A stretch of 64,000 nt of DNA, from the NCBI RefSeq assembly GCF_000024085.1, contig NC_013166.1, forward strand, positions 2,232,001-2,296,000, read 5' to 3'. The notes below the pieces were generated by a model that was not told the origin of the DNA, ran no database searches, and worked only from the letters and a program-made list of their open reading frames with translations. Shown here piece after piece: positions 55,839-64,000 of this stretch. Made by a program: the position numbers and the translations under genes. This DNA comes from Kangiella koreensis DSM 16069. Its GTDB lineage: Bacteria; Pseudomonadota; Gammaproteobacteria; Enterobacterales; Kangiellaceae. Position 1 is the stretch's first letter, and each line of letters opens with the position of its first letter.

Positions 55839-57079
55839 TGTTTGAAAGCCGGAGTCTAAAAGCCACTCTACAACAGAGCATAGTAGTGTTTTCACTGCTG
55901 CTGGCACTGTGTTTTATACTTCTGCTGATAAGCTACGCCTGGATAGTTGAAGATAACGTATTTAACCGACTGGTATCATCTGAGGCACAGTTTATTGAGC
56001 AGCACTATTATAAGACTGGTGATATTGCCTCTCCGCGCCAACCTTTTATGACTCTCCACCCTGGTTGGGAATCGCTACCGGAGCAAATACAGAAGCTGCA
56101 TCAGTTATCACCCGATCGTGTTGAGTTTCCAAGTGGCGATAAAGGAACTCTACATTTACTGCCTATCACACTCGGAGTGGAGCAATGGGTACTTGCAGCA
56201 GACGTCACAACCTTTGAGGTAACCCGTGACTATTTACCAAGACTTATTCCATGGCTGCTGCTGGCGCTGGCAACAGTTCTACTCCTGGCATTTGTGTTAT
56301 CACGATATTTAAGCCGCAAAATTATCCAACCCTTGGAATACATTACCGCCAATGTGAAGCAGCATAGTCCCGGGCAGACATTGACTCTGAAAGAGTCTTT
56401 ACCCAACAATGAAATTGGTTATCTGGCACACGCGATCCAAAGCAATATTCAGCAGCTACAAACTGCTCTGGCTCGTGAAACTGATTTTACTCGAGATATT
56501 AGTCACGAACTACGCACTCCGGCAACCGTACTGAAAATGGTGCTAAGTCGTCTAAATACAACTCAGCCACTGGATAAACAAACGCTACTGCAGCTTAAAC
56601 AATCCGCCCAGCAGATGGAGCAGACCATTCATGTGTTACTGGCACTGGCCAGAGAAGAGTCGATGCAGACAGAAACTCTATGTTTATTGGAAGAAATTGA
56701 GCACTGCCTTGTCAACAACCAGCAATTGTTAAAACATCCTGAATTGCAATTACAACTGGAGGTGTCGTCAGAAAATCGGGTAGCGGCAAATAAAAATCTG
56801 CTGCATATCTTGCTCAACAACATCATTGATAACAGTCTGTCTCACGCCAGTGAAGACTTGCTCAATATCCAGTTGAAAGGAAATCAACTTTGTATCGCTA
56901 ACCCAGTTACAACGAGTAGCCCCGAAAATCCGCTCACTCCTGGAGTAAAAGGCCAGAACAGTCCGGGTATTGGTCAAGGTTTACATATCGTTAACCGTAT
57001 TTGCCAGATCTATCAATGGCAACTTGATTCACGCCACTCTAATAATTGGTTTTATCTGACCATCGATTTTTCAGGATAG
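55838..57079 (+). CDS. Sensor histidine kinase, partner of the upstream regulator
   Basis: A 413-residue kinase with two membrane helices (about 13-35 and 136-160) around a periplasmic domain of 100 residues, a HAMP linker, HisKA with His 223 in DFTRDISHELRTPATVLKMV, and a compact HATPase domain with NNIIDNSLSHA and NSPGIGQGLHIVNRICQIY. The D/G1 box is degenerate. The start overlaps the regulator's stop by one base. Specificity unknown. Confidence 0.9.
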   Translation: MFESRSLKATLQQSIVVFSLLLALCFILLLISYAWIVEDNVFNRLVSSEAQFIEQHYYKTGDIASPRQPFMTLHPGWESLPEQIQKLHQLSPDRVEFPSGDKGTLHLLPITLGVEQWVLAADVTTFEVTRDYLPRLIPWLLLALATVLLLAFVLSRYLSRKIIQPLEYITANVKQHSPGQTLTLKESLPNNEIGYLAHAIQSNIQQLQTALARETDFTRDISHELRTPATVLKMVLSRLNTTQPLDKQTLLQLKQSAQQMEQTIHVLLALAREESMQTETLCLLEEIEHCLVNNQQLLKHPELQLQLEVSSENRVAANKNLLHILLNNIIDNSLSHASEDLLNIQLKGNQLCIANPVTTSSPENPLTPGVKGQNSPGIGQGLHIVNRICQIYQWQLDSRHSNNWFYLTIDFSG

Positions 57080-57187
57080 GCTCTACCATACTGTGACTAA
57101 TGAATAATCGCAGCCTCGGACTCCAGCACTCCTTGCATCACACCTGTAAACAATTATGATAAGAAGAAATTACAAGGAGCAAATACC

Positions 57188-58273
57188 ATGTCTGACTTTC
57201 TCGGCTTTGATTGGACCAGCCTGTTCTGGCCAGTGGCGGTACTCGTCATCGGCTTCTTTGCCTACCAAATCCTGCAGAAGTTCTTTTCATTAAGCAAAAA
57301 TAAAAACACCAATGTGGTGCTGCAAAGACAGCTGACCAACATTGTCTTTATGCTGCTGCTGATCATTATTTTTGTATTAGTGTTACCGATTGAAGATAGC
57401 TTGAAGAATCAGATTATCGGTCTTATAGGTATCGTGCTGTCAGCTTCCATTGCACTGAGCTCTGCAACTTTTCTCGGCAATATCATGGCGGGGATCTGGT
57501 TACGCTCGGTCAGAAACTTCAGACTCGGTGATTTTATTGAGGTTAAAGGTATGTTTGGACGCGTATCCGGTCGTGGACTCCTGCATACCGAACTGCAGGA
57601 TCGTGAGCGTGATTTAATCACACTGCCTAACCTGTTTCTGGCGACTAATCCGGTCACCGTTATGCACAGCGACGGCACCATCATTTCTACCGAAGTTTCA
57701 CTGGGCTATGACATTGACCATAAGGTCATTGAGCCGCTATTACTTGCAGCAGCTGAAAAGGCAGAGCTAGACAAGCCATTTGTATATATCGAGAAACTGC
57801 TCGACCATGCCATCGTGTATAAAGTTCATGGATTAGCAACCGATATTAACACCCTGCTCTCCAGTCGTTCGAAACTTAATGCCTGTGTTCTCGACAGTCT
57901 CCATCAGGCAGGTGTTGAAATCGTATCACCAACTTTCAGAAACCAACGTATGGTTGATGAAATCACTTATATCCCTAAAGCAAGTAAAGCCAAAACAACC
58001 AAGAACAAGAAATCCAGCAATGGTGAACCCGAGTCAGTTATCTTCGATAAAGCCAATAAAGCCGAGCTGGTCGATCAAACACGCCAGCAGATTGAAAAGT
58101 TGGAAGACTCGGTTGACGAACTCAATAAAAAGATAAAAGAATCATCCGACAGCGAGCAAAAAGATAAGCTCAAAACCAAACAGCAGAAAACGAAAGACAA
58201 AATTGAAAGTCTTAAAGAACAGTTGATAATTGAAGAAACAGAGTTGAATAAAGAAGGTAAAGGCGAGGATTAG
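57188..58273 (+). CDS. MscS-family mechanosensitive channel
   Basis: A 361-residue protein. Helices at about 12-30, 48-70 and 80-103, the last being the pore-type helix IIGLIGIVLSASIALSSATF. The MscS beta domain follows (NFRLGDFIEVKGMFGRVSGR, LITLPNLFLATNPVTVMHS, the NLFL motif) and an alpha/beta C-domain (STEVSLGYDIDHKVIEPLLL). Beyond about residue 270 comes a Lys/Glu-rich coiled-coil tail of 90 residues not found in E. coli MscS. AGGAG precedes the start. A bidirectional terminator follows. Confidence 0.88.
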   Translation: MSDFLGFDWTSLFWPVAVLVIGFFAYQILQKFFSLSKNKNTNVVLQRQLTNIVFMLLLIIIFVLVLPIEDSLKNQIIGLIGIVLSASIALSSATFLGNIMAGIWLRSVRNFRLGDFIEVKGMFGRVSGRGLLHTELQDRERDLITLPNLFLATNPVTVMHSDGTIISTEVSLGYDIDHKVIEPLLLAAAEKAELDKPFVYIEKLLDHAIVYKVHGLATDINTLLSSRSKLNACVLDSLHQAGVEIVSPTFRNQRMVDEITYIPKASKAKTTKNKKSSNGEPESVIFDKANKAELVDQTRQQIEKLEDSVDELNKKIKESSDSEQKDKLKTKQQKTKDKIESLKEQLIIEETELNKEGKGED

Positions 58274-58327
58274 TCATACCCAGGAGCGAGTGCCACCACC
58301 CTACAATCTCATCTAATTTTAACCCAC

Positions 58328-58357
58328 AAAAAAAGCGGCCTAAGCCGCTTTTTTTGT
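58328..58357. terminator. Bidirectional intrinsic terminator
   Basis: AAGCGGC, loop CTAA, GCCGCTT flanked by A7 and T7 tracts, between the convergent MscS and Bax-inhibitor genes. Confidence 0.88.
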
Positions 58358-58375
58358 TACTACTTAGTTTATCAA

Positions 58376-59077
58376 CTAGTCATTGCTAGCCATAAATAAG
58401 CGCAATACATACCAGAACATCATGGCGACACTGGCAAACAATTGAAGCGCAGCTCCCACATAACGATCTTCTGGGTAGTGGTGTAACACATTAGACGTAT
58501 CATACAGGATAGCAGCACCAGCAAAGCCAATCATAGCGACACTGAACCAGGTTCCAAGCTGGAAGCCAAAAATAAAGGCTGCACCGATGGCTAATATTGC
58601 TAAGCCAAATGCCCACATTAAGATACCACGCAAGAACGAAAAGTCCTTACGAGTATAAAAAACAATGGCCGTTAAAAGTGCAAATCCGGCAAGTGTTACC
58701 GTAGCAGCACTTTGAATGACACCATCAGCCATTTGCGCAGCCATCAAAAGAAGAGGAGCGAATATAATTGCTTCAGCAATGATCAAACCTGCAAGGCTTG
58801 AATATTGCGTCACTTTGGACTGCGAAGTATGGGCAATGTGAGTGGCCGCCCAAGAAACAGCAATAAAGCCGCCCATTAAAACCAGCCAACCAGCGCCGAA
58901 TGAAAATACCCATTGTGCGATGGCTAATGAAATGCCTGATTGATAGAAATAAACGCTTAATAATACGAATGCAAAAATCGCACCTAATAAATGGTTATAG
59001 GTTTTGGTGATAAATTTTGCGCGATCACCCAATCCACCACGAGTAACGACTTGTTCTTCTGTTTGTTGATAGCTCAT
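58376..59077 (-). CDS. Bax inhibitor-1/YccA family membrane protein
   Basis: A 233-residue protein with seven helices. Family marks: FITKTYNHLLGAIFAFVLLS at the start, the second-helix region, AEAIIFAPLLLMAAQMA, and near the end ILYDTSNVLHHYPEDRYVGA with a conserved Asp and Tyr; final WYVLRLFMASND. Members (YccA, YbhL, TMBIM) are pH-sensitive calcium-leak channels or FtsH modulators. The true start is ATG 59077, 6 bases after AAGGAG; a TTG three bases earlier is also in frame. Confidence 0.9.
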   Translation of the reverse strand: MSYQQTEEQVVTRGGLGDRAKFITKTYNHLLGAIFAFVLLSVYFYQSGISLAIAQWVFSFGAGWLVLMGGFIAVSWAATHIAHTSQSKVTQYSSLAGLIIAEAIIFAPLLLMAAQMADGVIQSAATVTLAGFALLTAIVFYTRKDFSFLRGILMWAFGLAILAIGAAFIFGFQLGTWFSVAMIGFAGAAILYDTSNVLHHYPEDRYVGAALQLFASVAMMFWYVLRLFMASND

Positions 59078-59126
59078 CAATGTCTCCTTTGTTTAAGCTT
59101 TAATTATTACTCTTTTAATGTTCTGC

Positions 59127-59591
59127 TCAGAACGGAATGTCATCATCAAAATCATCATCCATGGCCGGAGCTGGCTGTGGGTTTTGATTCTGATTTTGGT
59201 TATTTTGATTATTGCCGCCACCGAAAGAAGCTTCACCACCGCTACGGCCACCCAGCATTTGCATTTGACCATTGATATCAATGACAACTTCAGTGGTATA
59301 TTTATCCTGACCTGATTGGTCAGTCCATTTACGGGTCTGTAGCTTACCTTCAAAGTAAACTTGCGAGCCTTTTTTGAGGTATTCACCTGCGATTTCAGCT
59401 AATTTCCCGAAGATGACAATTCGGTGCCATTCGGTTTTTTCTTGCTGCTGACCGGTGTTCTTATCTTTCCAGGTCTCAGAAGTAGCTAACGTGAGGTTGG
59501 CAATCGCTCTACCGTCTGGTGTGTAACGAATTTCCGGATCCTTCCCTAAATTTCCTACTAAAATGACTTTATTTACGCCGCGACTGGCCAT
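59127..59591 (-). CDS. ssb: Single-stranded DNA-binding protein
   Basis: A 154-residue protein with an N-terminal OB fold (1-110: [20 protein letters not shown], then [40 protein letters not shown]), a Gly/Asn/Gln-rich disordered linker and the acidic tip [10 protein letters not shown] that recruits repair and replication partners. It tetramerises on single-stranded DNA. Downstream of a YajR-like gene on the same strand, with uvrA divergent, an arrangement common in Gammaproteobacteria. Confidence 0.97.
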   Translation of the reverse strand: MASRGVNKVILVGNLGKDPEIRYTPDGRAIANLTLATSETWKDKNTGQQQEKTEWHRIVIFGKLAEIAGEYLKKGSQVYFEGKLQTRKWTDQSGQDKYTTEVVIDINGQMQMLGGRSGGEASFGGGNNQNNQNQNQNPQPAPAMDDDFDDDIPF

Positions 59592-59645
59592 TGATTACTC
59601 CTGTCTATGTCTTTTAATCTACTAAAATATTTAATTATCAATATA

Positions 59646-61010
59646 TTAGGCTTGAATTCGGCCTAACTTTTCTAATTCTTCACGCTCGATGGTCGAGTCG
59701 TCCACCCGCAAATATACCTTGCCTTTATGGTCGTCCGCAATGGCTTCGATAACACCAGCCAGCTTTAATGCAGATTCTTGCACAGCTTTAGCCGTATCGG
59801 CCTCGTCCAACTCCAGTACCCAGCGCTTCACTTCCGGTAGCTTACCCAGCCAGCCCAGCGCCAGCCCAGCGATAATCATCAAGCCAATATTCAGCCAGAT
59901 GACGCCAGTGAAGCCCAAGCTTGGCAACAGATAGCCAGTCACACTACCACCGAGGAAAGCCCCTAAAAATTGACTGGTTGAGAATATGCCTAAAGCTGTA
60001 CCGCGGTATTGAGCACCATAAAGGTTGGATACTGTTGAGGGCAACTTGGCTTCCAGTAAATTAAAGCCGGCGAAAAACAAGGTCAGCACCACCAGCCAGA
60101 ACCACAAACTTTGCCAGTTGCTTAGCAAGGTTAATAACGACATGGCCAGTAACACGAAAGCCGCCTGCATCACCTGGCGATGCCAGCCTTTCTTTTCAGC
60201 ATTGATCATCATCGGTAGCATAACGGCAATGGAAAGCGCCAGCACCACTAGATAGATCCAGGAGTGCTGAGACAACTCAAAACCACTGGCAATCATTTTG
60301 TCGGGCACAACCAGGAACACTGCAACCAGCGCCCAATGAATCACAAACACCGACAACGCCAGTACGAAGATGCGCCCTTTAGCGGTGACGTAGCGCCAGC
60401 GCTCGGCAAAGCTCAGGTCAATGGTTGGCATATCGACAGCACGCACACTCGGCACCACAAAAATGGCAACCAGCAGTGCAAGAAACGCCAATATGGCAAT
60501 CACATAAAACAGACCTTGCAAATTGAGCCAATTAGACAGCAAAGGCCCCAGCACCAGCGATAAGGCAAAGGCCAGACCAATACTGGCGCCAATCATCGCC
60601 ATGACTTTCGAACGCTGATGGGGCCGACTTAAATCGGCAGCTAACGCCATGACCGCACTGGCAATCGCACCTGCACCCTGTAATGCACGGCCAGCAATCA
60701 ATCCCCAGACCGTTTCGGAATTGGCAGCGACTAAACTACCTACGATAAACACCAACAAGCCCGCATATATTACCGGCTTGCGACCTATTTTGTCGGAAAG
60801 CAATCCCAAAGGAAGTTGCAGGATGGCCTGCGACAGACCATAAATACCAATTGCCAAGCCCAATAGAGGTAGTGTGGCACCTTCCAGGCCCTCACCAAGC
60901 ACTCGAATAACCGGCAACAGCATGAAAAGGCCAAACATGCGCAAGGCGAAAATGCTGGCTAGCGAAATAGCGGATTTTTTTTCTAGCGTGGTCAGTGAAG
61001 ACGATTTCAT
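59646..61010 (-). CDS. YajR-like MFS transporter with C-terminal regulatory domain
   Basis: A 454-residue, 12-helix transporter: LASIFALRMFGLFMLLPVIR in helix 1, motif A GLLSDKIGRKPVIYAGLLVF in loop 2-3, motif B AGRALQGAGAIASA in helix 4. Residues 385-454 form a soluble ferredoxin-like domain (VLELDEADTAKAV, VIEAIADDHKGKVYLRVDD) like the YAM domain of E. coli YajR (454 aa). Substrate unknown; proton-driven export of a drug or sugar is the family assumption. An in-frame TTG at 61016 precedes ATG 61010. Divergent from uvrA. Confidence 0.88.
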   Translation of the reverse strand: MKSSSLTTLEKKSAISLASIFALRMFGLFMLLPVIRVLGEGLEGATLPLLGLAIGIYGLSQAILQLPLGLLSDKIGRKPVIYAGLLVFIVGSLVAANSETVWGLIAGRALQGAGAIASAVMALAADLSRPHQRSKVMAMIGASIGLAFALSLVLGPLLSNWLNLQGLFYVIAILAFLALLVAIFVVPSVRAVDMPTIDLSFAERWRYVTAKGRIFVLALSVFVIHWALVAVFLVVPDKMIASGFELSQHSWIYLVVLALSIAVMLPMMINAEKKGWHRQVMQAAFVLLAMSLLTLLSNWQSLWFWLVVLTLFFAGFNLLEAKLPSTVSNLYGAQYRGTALGIFSTSQFLGAFLGGSVTGYLLPSLGFTGVIWLNIGLMIIAGLALGWLGKLPEVKRWVLELDEADTAKAVQESALKLAGVIEAIADDHKGKVYLRVDDSTIEREELEKLGRIQA

Positions 61011-61297
61011 ACACAATCCAATAGCTTAGGGCTTTTCGTTTAATTTTTAGTCAGCTAGTATTTGACTTTAAGCCCCAACAAACCTTTTCTGTTTAAGGCA
61101 ATTCACGTTATAGTTAACGGCTGCGATTTTCTCACTTTAAACCGCAAAACCCAAATTTATTTTAAAGTAGCGCCTGATAGCTTCTAGCTAATCGCTCAGT
61201 CAGCTTCTAGCGACCAAGATATTGGCATTAAATTCACAAGACACATGCATAATACAGCGCTACTTCTGTTAGCTCACACAAACGAAATAGGAAACTG

Positions 61298-64000
61298 ATG
61301 GACAACATTGACATCCGCGGTGCCAAGACCCACAACCTGAAAAATATTGACCTCGTTCTACCTCGCGATAAGCTAATCGTCATTACCGGTTTGTCCGGCT
61401 CAGGTAAATCATCCCTTGCCTTCGACACGCTTTACGCCGAAGGCCAGCGACGTTATGTGGAATCATTATCCGCTTACGCACGTCAGTTTCTGTCGCTCAT
61501 GGAAAAACCGGATGTGGAACACATCGAAGGTCTGTCGCCAGCGATTTCCATTGAGCAAAAATCCACATCGCATAACCCACGATCCACGGTGGGTACCATT
61601 ACCGAGATTTATGACTACTTGCGTCTGCTGTTCGCCCGCGTCGGTACACCGCATTGCCCCACTCACCATTTACCACTCGAAGCGCAAACCGTCAGCCAGA
61701 TGGTGGATCATGTGTTGGCACAGCCCGAAGGCAGCAAGTTAATGCTGTTAGCACCGGTGATTAAGAACCGTAAAGGCGAGCACATTCAGTTGTTGCAAGA
61801 GCTGCAAGCGAAAGGCTTCGTTCGAGCGCGTATCAATGGCGAAGTGCATGACTTATCCGCAGCACCTGCAATGGAACTGCATAAAAAACACACTATTGAA
61901 GTCATCGTGGATCGCTTTAAAGTCAAAACCGATATGCAGCAGCGTCTGGCCGAATCCTTTGAGACGGCGCTTGAGTTGTCCGATGGTATTGCTCGTGTTG
62001 CTTCGATGGATGAAGACAGTGAACAGGAAGATATGGTCTTTTCGGCCAAATACGCCTGCCCCACTTGTGGTCATTCAATCCCCGAGTTAGAGCCACGAAT
62101 CTTCTCTTTCAATAACCCAGCCGGTGCCTGCCCCACTTGTGATGGATTGGGCATTGACCAGTTTTTTGATCCGGACAAAATCATCACTAATGAAGATATT
62201 TCATTGGCTGGTGGTGCTATTCGAGGCTGGGATCGTCGAAACGTCTATTACTTCCACATGCTGAAGTCATTAGCCAAACACTACAAATTTGACATTGAAG
62301 CGCCGTGGAGTAGCTTAACCAAAAAAATTCAGGACGTGGTCTTATACGGCAGTGGCAAAACTCAGATTGACTTTGAATACAGTAATGATCGCGGCGACAA
62401 CTACCAACGCAAGCATCGTTTCGAAGGCATTATTCCGAACATGCAACGTCGCTACCACGAAACCGAATCCGGTGCGGTGCGCGAAGAATTACAAAAATAC
62501 ATGACCACCCAGTCCTGTAGTTCTTGCGGCGGTACACGTCTGAATGAAGACTCGCGTAATGTATTTATCGATGGCACCACCTTGCCGCAAGCAACCCACT
62601 GGTCAATTGAGCAGGCGCATCAGTATTTCAGCACACTAGACCTGCCTGGTCAGCGTGGTGAAATTGCTTCTAAGGTGTTAAAAGAAATTGGCCAGCGCTT
62701 AAGTTTCCTGGTCAATGTCGGACTAGACTATCTGACCCTGGAACGAAGCGCCGATACTTTATCGGGCGGTGAAGCACAACGGATTCGTTTGGCCAGCCAG
62801 ATTGGCGCAGGCCTGGTCGGCGTAATGTATATTCTCGATGAACCATCAATTGGTCTGCATCAACGTGATAACGATCGTCTGCTACAAACACTGACTCATC
62901 TGCGTGATCTGGGCAACACTGTCATCGTAGTTGAGCATGATGAAGATGCAATTCGTGCCGCTGACTATATCGTGGATATTGGCCCGGGCGCAGGTGTACA
63001 TGGTGGTGAAATCGTCGCTAAAGGTACTTTCGAAGATATTAAAAAAGCCAAGGGCTCGTTAACGGCTCAATACTTGACGGGTGAGCTTAAAATTGAAGTG
63101 CCAGAGAAACGTACGCCGTTCGATGCCAAGCAAACGATTAAAGTTCTGGGCGCAACGGGCAACAACCTGGCTCAAGTCAACCTTGAAATTCCGATTGGAC
63201 TGCTAACCTGCATAACCGGTGTTTCAGGCTCAGGTAAATCAACCCTGATCAATGACACCCTTTATCCAATTGTCGCGCGCGACATTAATCGCTCCAGTTT
63301 GCAGCCGAAACCTTATGAATCGATTGAAGGTCTAGACCATATCGACAAAGTGGTTGATATTGACCAAAGCCCGATTGGTCGTACACCGCGATCAAATCCT
63401 GCGACTTATACCGGCATTTTTACACCGATTCGCGAACTGTTTGCCGGTACACAAGAATCACGCACACGCGGTTATAAACCTGGTCGCTTTAGTTTTAACG
63501 TCAAAGGCGGACGCTGCGAAGCCTGTCAGGGCGATGGCGTTATCAAAGTAGAAATGCACTTCTTGCCAGATGTCTATGTAGCCTGTGATGTGTGTAAGGG
63601 TAAACGCTACAACCGCGAAACCCTGGAAATTTTATACAAAGGTAAAAATATTCACCAAGTATTGGATTTGACGGTAGAAGATGCCCGCGAATTCTTTGAT
63701 GCCATTCCGGCAGTCGCGCGTAAATTACAAACCTTGATAGACGTTGGCTTGTCATACATCACACTCGGCCAGGCTGCGACAACTCTTTCCGGCGGTGAAG
63801 CACAACGTGTGAAGTTATCGCGCGAACTATCCAAACGCGATACGGGGCAGACGCTCTATATTCTTGATGAACCGACCACAGGCTTGCACTTCCACGATGT
63901 TAATCAACTACTCAAAGTTCTGCATCGCCTGCGCGATCACGGCAACACAGTAGTCGTCATCGAGCACAACCTGGACGTCATCAAAACCGCCGACTGGATT
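61298..64000 (+). CDS. uvrA: Excinuclease ABC subunit A UvrA, 3' end outside window
   Basis: ATG 61298 opens a frame of 901 codons that is still open at the window end (family length about 940). Both ABC modules are seen. First: Walker [13 protein letters not shown], the [20 protein letters not shown] block, zinc-binding CPTC motif with [11 protein letters not shown], the CSSC/C motif, signature [14 protein letters not shown] and Walker [13 protein letters not shown]. Second: [12 protein letters not shown], a zinc module CEACQGDG to [10 protein letters not shown], signature [14 protein letters not shown] and [12 protein letters not shown]. It is the DNA damage sensor that loads UvrB. I found no LexA box (CTGT-N8-ACAG) in the 287 bases upstream. 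Confidence 0.97.
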   Translation, partial: MDNIDIRGAKTHNLKNIDLVLPRDKLIVITGLSGSGKSSLAFDTLYAEGQRRYVESLSAYARQFLSLMEKPDVEHIEGLSPAISIEQKSTSHNPRSTVGTITEIYDYLRLLFARVGTPHCPTHHLPLEAQTVSQMVDHVLAQPEGSKLMLLAPVIKNRKGEHIQLLQELQAKGFVRARINGEVHDLSAAPAMELHKKHTIEVIVDRFKVKTDMQQRLAESFETALELSDGIARVASMDEDSEQEDMVFSAKYACPTCGHSIPELEPRIFSFNNPAGACPTCDGLGIDQFFDPDKIITNEDISLAGGAIRGWDRRNVYYFHMLKSLAKHYKFDIEAPWSSLTKKIQDVVLYGSGKTQIDFEYSNDRGDNYQRKHRFEGIIPNMQRRYHETESGAVREELQKYMTTQSCSSCGGTRLNEDSRNVFIDGTTLPQATHWSIEQAHQYFSTLDLPGQRGEIASKVLKEIGQRLSFLVNVGLDYLTLERSADTLSGGEAQRIRLASQIGAGLVGVMYILDEPSIGLHQRDNDRLLQTLTHLRDLGNTVIVVEHDEDAIRAADYIVDIGPGAGVHGGEIVAKGTFEDIKKAKGSLTAQYLTGELKIEVPEKRTPFDAKQTIKVLGATGNNLAQVNLEIPIGLLTCITGVSGSGKSTLINDTLYPIVARDINRSSLQPKPYESIEGLDHIDKVVDIDQSPIGRTPRSNPATYTGIFTPIRELFAGTQESRTRGYKPGRFSFNVKGGRCEACQGDGVIKVEMHFLPDVYVACDVCKGKRYNRETLEILYKGKNIHQVLDLTVEDAREFFDAIPAVARKLQTLIDVGLSYITLGQAATTLSGGEAQRVKLSRELSKRDTGQTLYILDEPTTGLHFHDVNQLLKVLHRLRDHGNTVVVIEHNLDVIKTADWI

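Noticed and set aside
61017..61297. Possible LexA box upstream of uvrA
   Set aside because: No CTGT-N8-ACAG is present; the only similar string (ACAG-N8-CTGT near 61255) has the wrong orientation of half-sites.

Overview
The window is one chromosomal stretch of a Gammaproteobacterium. Gene content (GcvA-type LysR regulator, FabA/FabB, AmpG, TcdA, YajR-like MFS/ssb/uvrA order, a pst-pho cluster with very large permeases, many secreted peptidases) and moderate G+C suggest a marine, protein-degrading organism close to Kangiella. That placement is inference from gene content, not from a marker gene. I saw no tRNA, rRNA, CRISPR array, prophage or complete insertion sequence.

Layout. 1-5.8 kb: the end of a HupE/UreJ-type membrane protein, an ibpA-like small heat-shock gene with a near-consensus sigma-32 promoter and a ROSE-like RNA thermometer, an S9 peptidase, tcdA and an outer-membrane protein. 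5.8-12.4 kb: ampG, a gene that fuses a ketopantoate-reductase-like domain to MsrB, three small lipoproteins, a RutE-like nitroreductase and a membrane protein. 12.4-20.9 kb: a DPP4-like S9 peptidase, an M28 peptidase, a 7TM diguanylate cyclase, an SDR and a glutamate dehydrogenase-family enzyme. 20.9-28.7 kb: gcvA, an intergenic stretch with an orphan terminator, a ctlX-like hydrolase overlapping a membrane AraC regulator, a membrane-anchored amidohydrolase, a DUF819 protein, a DUF962/Mpo1-like protein and mscL.

28.7-38.3 kb: a palindromic repeat, a D-cysteine desulfhydrase-like PLP enzyme, pstS (alone, with a triple Pho box), a cytochrome cd1 nitrite reductase with an extra N-terminal heme-c domain behind an FNR-type site, a TonB-dependent heme/hemoglobin-type receptor, and fabAB. 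38.3-47.9 kb: a complete pstC-pstA-pstB-phoU-phoB-phoR cluster reading leftward, and, divergent from pstC, an OprP-type porin with a textbook Pho box. pstS lies about 15 kb from its permease genes but is tied to them by the same kind of PhoB site.

47.9-58.3 kb: an accessory-looking block with a metallo-beta-lactamase-fold protein lacking two metal ligands, a translationally coupled 77-residue ORF, a membrane AraC regulator, a broken esterase gene, a secreted DJ-1/PfpI protein, an S41 peptidase-like lipoprotein, a two-component pair and an MscS channel. 58.3-64 kb: a Bax-inhibitor-1 family protein, ssb, a YajR-like MFS transporter and uvrA, which runs off the window.

No obviously new multi-gene system stands out. 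The most unusual items are the PanE-MsrB fusion, the two-heme-c NirS, the ROSE/sigma-32 control of ibpA, the orphan terminator between gcvA and ctlX, the degenerate metallo-hydrolase with its coupled small ORF, and several perfect intergenic palindromes.
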